This document shows, in pieces, positions 61,120-64,000 of a DNA stretch of 64,000 bases. The notes under the pieces were generated by a model. The model had not been told where the DNA came from. It worked only from the letters and a program-made list of their open reading frames with translations, and ran no database searches. Each line of letters begins with the position of its first letter. The first letter of the stretch is position 1. The translations under genes were made by a program, and so were the position numbers. The stretch lies in contig NZ_CP063144.1 in assembly GCF_014962245.1 (NCBI RefSeq), forward strand, positions 858,582 through 922,581, read 5' to 3'. The stretch comes from Thermosphaera aggregans (GTDB lineage Archaea > Thermoproteota > Thermoprotei_A > Sulfolobales > Desulfurococcaceae).

Positions 61120-62522
61120 GCAGAAACACCTGTTCTCGAGTAGTATTCCTCCACAATCTTGCACTTGTCAACCTCGACCAGTCTTCCATTATCAATCACG
61201 TAAGCCCTGTCAACTATTTCACTAACAACCCTGGGATCATGAGTGCTCACCAGGAATGAAACACCCTTCCTCTTTAACTCATCAACCAGTCTTTTCAAAT
61301 GATTAAACCTCACATAATCAAGCCCCGTCGTCGGCTCATCAAGCAGGATAACTCCTCTTGAGTAAGCATATGCAATAATTATGCTCAACCAACGCCTCTG
61401 ACCGTGGCTGAGCCAGTGGGGATTAAGCCCCCTGACTCTCGGATACCATGGGATAAGCTCTACCAACCCGTCAAATGTGAAGCCTGTTTTCTTACTCGTC
61501 TCCTTCAGCTCTTTTTCAACCGTTTTAAATAGGAAAAGAAGGTCAGGATTCTGTGGAACATAGAAAACCCTAGTACTCCCTGCAATTCTAATCTCTCCCG
61601 CCAGTGGCTTGTAAAACCCAGCGATGGTTTTTAACAATGTTGTTTTGCCCGAGCCATTAGGACCTAATATACCGATTACTTCGCCCCTGCGGGCTAAAAG
61701 ATTGATATTTTTAATCAACGGCTTGTCGAAACCTATGTCTAAATCAAAAGTTTCAAGTAAAACCTCTCCCACCGAGCTGTTTTCATTATTCTGCTCAACG
61801 CAGTGATGCGAAGTTATATCTACCACGGAGGATTTGTAAAGTGTTTCAAGGTCCACCTTCCTCGAACCGGTTTTCTCAAGGACAAATGCATTGTCTATTA
61901 AATCTGTGTAGAAAACGGGCTTGTGCTCAGCAATGAGAACTGTGGTGTTGTCTCGTTCCTTATACTTCTTCACAATTTCTCTAACCATCTTGATACCTTC
62001 AACATCTAGTGAAGCCGAGGGTTCATCCAGGATGAGCACAGGTGGCTCGTGAATGATTGATAAGAGTATCGACAGCCTCCTCTTCTCTCCACCTGAAAGG
62101 TTTTCTATGTGAAGATTCATCTTGTTTGAGAGCCCCGCTATTGCAAGGAGGTCGCGAGCCCTCTTAATAGCCTCCTCTTCATCATATCCTCTCATCTGGA
62201 AGGTGAAAACAGCTTCGTCAAATGGGGTTGGCATTACAAGCTGTTTCTCCGGATCCTGCATTACAAAGCCTATCTTTGACGGAAGCCTCAAGTAATCATT
62301 ACCATCAAGCGGGTTCAAATCATCAATTCTCACTGACCCTTTCACGTAGCCGTTAAGCAGAAATTCGAGGACACCAGTAAGGGAGAGTAATAATGTGGTC
62401 TTACCCGAACCTGACTCACCCAATAGGAGAGTAACCGAGGCTTTAGAACTCTCTATCAATATGTTTTTAATGATGGGTTTACCCTCCGAGAACCCTGCCT
62501 CAGCTATTTTAGCGGTGATCAC
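61116..62522 (-). CDS. ECF transporter ATPase, two ABC domains fused (YkoD-like)
   Basis: The 468-residue protein has two ATPase domains. The first has Walker A LGESGSGKTTL, signature LSGGEKRR and Walker B VLILDEPSASLD. The second has GPNGSGKTTLL, LSHGQRRWLS and VILLDEPTTGLD. It energises the thiamine-type importer with the T and S genes downstream. GTG 62522 is the start. A TATA box (ATTTATAA on this strand, near 62558) lies between the arms of a perfect inverted repeat. Confidence 0.93.
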   Translation of the reverse strand: MITAKIAEAGFSEGKPIIKNILIESSKASVTLLLGESGSGKTTLLLSLTGVLEFLLNGYVKGSVRIDDLNPLDGNDYLRLPSKIGFVMQDPEKQLVMPTPFDEAVFTFQMRGYDEEEAIKRARDLLAIAGLSNKMNLHIENLSGGEKRRLSILLSIIHEPPVLILDEPSASLDVEGIKMVREIVKKYKERDNTTVLIAEHKPVFYTDLIDNAFVLEKTGSRKVDLETLYKSSVVDITSHHCVEQNNENSSVGEVLLETFDLDIGFDKPLIKNINLLARRGEVIGILGPNGSGKTTLLKTIAGFYKPLAGEIRIAGSTRVFYVPQNPDLLFLFKTVEKELKETSKKTGFTFDGLVELIPWYPRVRGLNPHWLSHGQRRWLSIIIAYAYSRGVILLDEPTTGLDYVRFNHLKRLVDELKRKGVSFLVSTHDPRVVSEIVDRAYVIDNGRLVEVDKCKIVEEYYSRTGVSA

Positions 62523-62544
62523 TTTAAGCCCATGTGTATGAAAT

Positions 62545-62585
62545 ATGATAACTTGTTATAAATATTTTGATAAATTAGTTATCAT
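62545..62585. promoter_or_regulatory. Perfect 9-bp inverted repeat flanking the ECF operon TATA box
   Basis: ATGATAACT (62545-62553) and AGTTATCAT (62577-62585) are exact reverse complements 23 nt apart. On the minus strand the TATA box of the ECF operon falls inside the spacer, and the expected start is near 62532. A repressor bound to both arms would shut the operon. The right arm overlaps the stop codon of the upstream gene. The binding protein, perhaps thiamine-responsive, is unknown. Confidence 0.55.
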
Positions 62586-63823
62586 TCAAATTCTCTGAAG
62601 CAGTCTTGATTGGGGTCGTAAAGGTAGGTGTAAATTGTATTATTTCTCTCCACACGTACGCCTCCAGCAAACTTCACACACCTAGCGCCCATTTCAACAC
62701 ACATCTTCATAACGCTTTCGAGATCGAGACAGCTCGATCGCTCCCCTACCAGCTTAGCTCTGGTCTCAGTGATCTTATCCCATATGTTCATGTTTACCAA
62801 TGAGATTGCCTCAAGCAACGCCATGAAACCCAATAAACCGTCATAGCCCATGCTGAACAACGGGATAACTACTTCGCCTTTACCATTTAAAGCTAGAACA
62901 GGCTGCTCCTTCTTCAGCTTTGTGAAAAACTCTTCTTCACAAGTAGCTTTAACCACGTTGTAGTTTGATTCAACTTCCTCAACATATTTGCTATTCCACC
63001 ATTTATCTATGAGGATTTTAGAGCCTGGGCGGTATCTTGAGAGAAGGATAATACCTAGTTCCTCGGGGAGGAGGAATCCTGTTTTCTTAGTGTAAACGGT
63101 GATCGAGGAGGCATCATTATTGAAAATCACTCCCAGATCCGCGTTCAAAGCGTTAACAATCCTCGATGTTTTCAACATTTCATTAGTCAAGGGATAGCCC
63201 GTCCGTTCCTCGATCATTTTCCTTGTGCTGAAAACTATGCTATCTATTTTTATAGAGGTGAAAAGCTCCGGTAGAACAATGTCAAGGGCTCCTCTCGATG
63301 AGCCTGCGACAATGCTTAATTTCTCATCAATAATAACATCCGTCTTAACAAAAGAAGCCAGGGCTGAAACATATAGTTTATGAATGTACTCTGCGTAGTT
63401 AACCCATCCGACTTTTTTCTCACCTTGCTGTAGAATTCTCTCCCTCGAAATTATTTTCTCCAGTTCTCCGCCAACTATTTCAACACCTGGGGCTTTGAAA
63501 ACCCGAATCATTATCTTAACGGGATTGTAAGGATCCTGCACTATGCTGAATCCTCCTCTTGCCCCGAACCTTTTAATACTGAAAGCTATCTCGCCGTTAA
63601 TGGATTCGTGGAAATCTAATACTTCAACTCCACTACTCATCAAGCCCGCTGTTAAAGCCCTTTTAAACATTCTTGAAGCGGGATAGAAATCCCTGCCGCT
63701 CACGAATAGGGTGCGTTCCCCTCCAAAATATTCTCCAAGCAGGGCTCCAAGGCCTGTGACGTCTTCTAAGGTAACCTCATCCACGGGTTTACCGATAAAC
63801 CGCTCCCTCTCAATCCTGAGCAT
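62582..63823 (-). CDS. Degenerate phosphohexomutase-like protein
   Basis: The 413-residue protein resembles phosphomannomutase/phosphoglucomutase domains: FVSGRDFYPASRMFKRALTAGLMSSGVEVLDF at the N-terminus. At the active-site loop it reads GGFSIVQDPYNPVKIMI where active enzymes have TASHNP, so the phosphorylated Ser is absent. The C-terminal phosphate-binding domain is short. It overlaps by 14 nt the partial nucleotidyltransferase gene, so it may regulate or bind that enzyme rather than catalyse. Confidence 0.6.
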   Translation of the reverse strand: MLRIERERFIGKPVDEVTLEDVTGLGALLGEYFGGERTLFVSGRDFYPASRMFKRALTAGLMSSGVEVLDFHESINGEIAFSIKRFGARGGFSIVQDPYNPVKIMIRVFKAPGVEIVGGELEKIISRERILQQGEKKVGWVNYAEYIHKLYVSALASFVKTDVIIDEKLSIVAGSSRGALDIVLPELFTSIKIDSIVFSTRKMIEERTGYPLTNEMLKTSRIVNALNADLGVIFNNDASSITVYTKKTGFLLPEELGIILLSRYRPGSKILIDKWWNSKYVEEVESNYNVVKATCEEEFFTKLKKEQPVLALNGKGEVVIPLFSMGYDGLLGFMALLEAISLVNMNIWDKITETRAKLVGERSSCLDLESVMKMCVEMGARCVKFAGGVRVERNNTIYTYLYDPNQDCFREFE

Positions 63824-64000
63824 ATGGTGACACCTCGTTCATAACATCTAATTTTTGTCTATAAAGGTCTGATGAAACCACATTACCTGTACCTACCACC
63901 GAGGATACGATTTTAACGCCGGGTTTTACAACCACGTTGTTCATGACTATAGAGTCGAAAACGTATGACTCATCCATTAGCAAGCTCCTATGCCAGATTA
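63810..64000 (-). CDS. Sugar-1-phosphate nucleotidyltransferase-like protein, C-terminal fragment
   Basis: The frame, open to the right edge, reads IWHRSLLMDESYVFDSIVMNN and VVVKPGVKIVSSVVGTGNVV, the isoleucine/valine-rich hexapeptide turns of a left-handed beta helix. These repeats end GlmU-like and mannose-1-phosphate guanylyltransferase-type enzymes. The catalytic domain is outside the window. TGA at 63812-63810 overlaps the phosphohexomutase-like gene. Confidence 0.65.
   Translation of the reverse strand, partial: IWHRSLLMDESYVFDSIVMNNVVVKPGVKIVSSVVGTGNVVSSDLYRQKLDVMNEVSPYAQD

Noticed and set aside
1-64000. CRISPR arrays, insertion sequences, tRNA or rRNA genes
   Set aside because: No regularly spaced repeats, transposase motifs, terminal inverted repeats or complete tRNA arms were found by eye; a covariance or repeat search could still reveal an intron-containing tRNA.

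Overview
The window looks like a stretch of chromosome from a hyperthermophilic crenarchaeon of the Desulfurococcaceae (Thermosphaera/Desulfurococcus type). The support is archaeal Hjc, Elp3, Taw1 and Ncs6-type enzymes, a crenarchaeal inactivated-type PolB2, a DUF47 protein, archaeal TATA boxes and near-leaderless transcripts, and mid-40s GC by eye. The genus is inferred from gene content, not tested. Coding density is high. No rRNA, tRNA, insertion sequence or CRISPR array was seen, and no gene-free stretch exceeds 300 bases (the longest, 14998-15293, is 296).

Layout. 1-4 kb: the end of a nucleotide-sugar epimerase, an Lrp regulator divergent from glutamine synthetase, an alpha/beta hydrolase broken by one in-frame TGA, an MTH1187-type thiamine-binding protein and hjc. 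4-13 kb: three cell-surface proteins sharing one architecture (signal peptide, ectodomain, Thr-rich stalk, C-terminal membrane anchor). The third is the binding protein of an ABC importer whose permease and ATPase follow. 13-16 kb: a phosphodiesterase, a kinase-like protein, DUF211 and two small DNA-binding proteins, with a candidate C/D box sRNA and a GC-rich structured island in the gaps. 16-20 kb: a DUF47 protein, a MocA-type cytidylyltransferase, hypD and a radical SAM enzyme. 20-25 kb: a PLP arginine decarboxylase, a DUF357-cytidylyltransferase fusion, a frameshifted flavoprotein and taw1, with a strong C/D box sRNA candidate divergent from taw1. 25-29 kb: a tandem ParB-like protein, a coiled-coil winged-helix protein, protein disulfide oxidoreductase, a DtxR-type repressor, nikR and an unknown partner gene. 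29-33 kb: a cassette of a probable CARF-PIN nuclease, a winged-helix protein and a small alpha/beta protein, running into a radical SAM gene. 33-44 kb: a bacterial-type MetRS, a ROK kinase, a SpoIIM-like membrane protein, an asparaginase-type Ntn hydrolase, a HAD protein, a one-domain chromate-transporter homologue, the TldD/PmbA pair, TusA-like and OsmC proteins and a DUF2258-like protein. 44-49 kb: a 20-codon ORF, PolB2, a small helical protein, a degenerate RecA-fold protein, a GT2 glycosyltransferase and an iron alcohol dehydrogenase. 49-58 kb: elp3, moeA, a lipid-linked sugar flippase, thiL, a dual-specificity phosphatase, an MFS-like protein and an MscS channel. 58-64 kb: a DedA-type protein, an Ncs6/TtcA-type tRNA thiolase, a YkoE/C/D-type ECF importer, a degenerate phosphohexomutase and the end of a sugar-1-phosphate nucleotidyltransferase.

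Themes. Thiamine use recurs in MTH1187, ThiL and the YkoEDC-type importer, whose TATA box is flanked by a perfect 9-bp inverted repeat. tRNA modification recurs in Taw1, Elp3 and the Ncs6-type enzyme. Metal handling recurs in HypD, NikR, DtxR, MoeA and MocA. The least explained parts are the CARF-PIN cassette, the nikR partner, the PolB2 neighbourhood, the sRNA candidates and two genes that are intact except for a single nonsense codon or a single frameshift.
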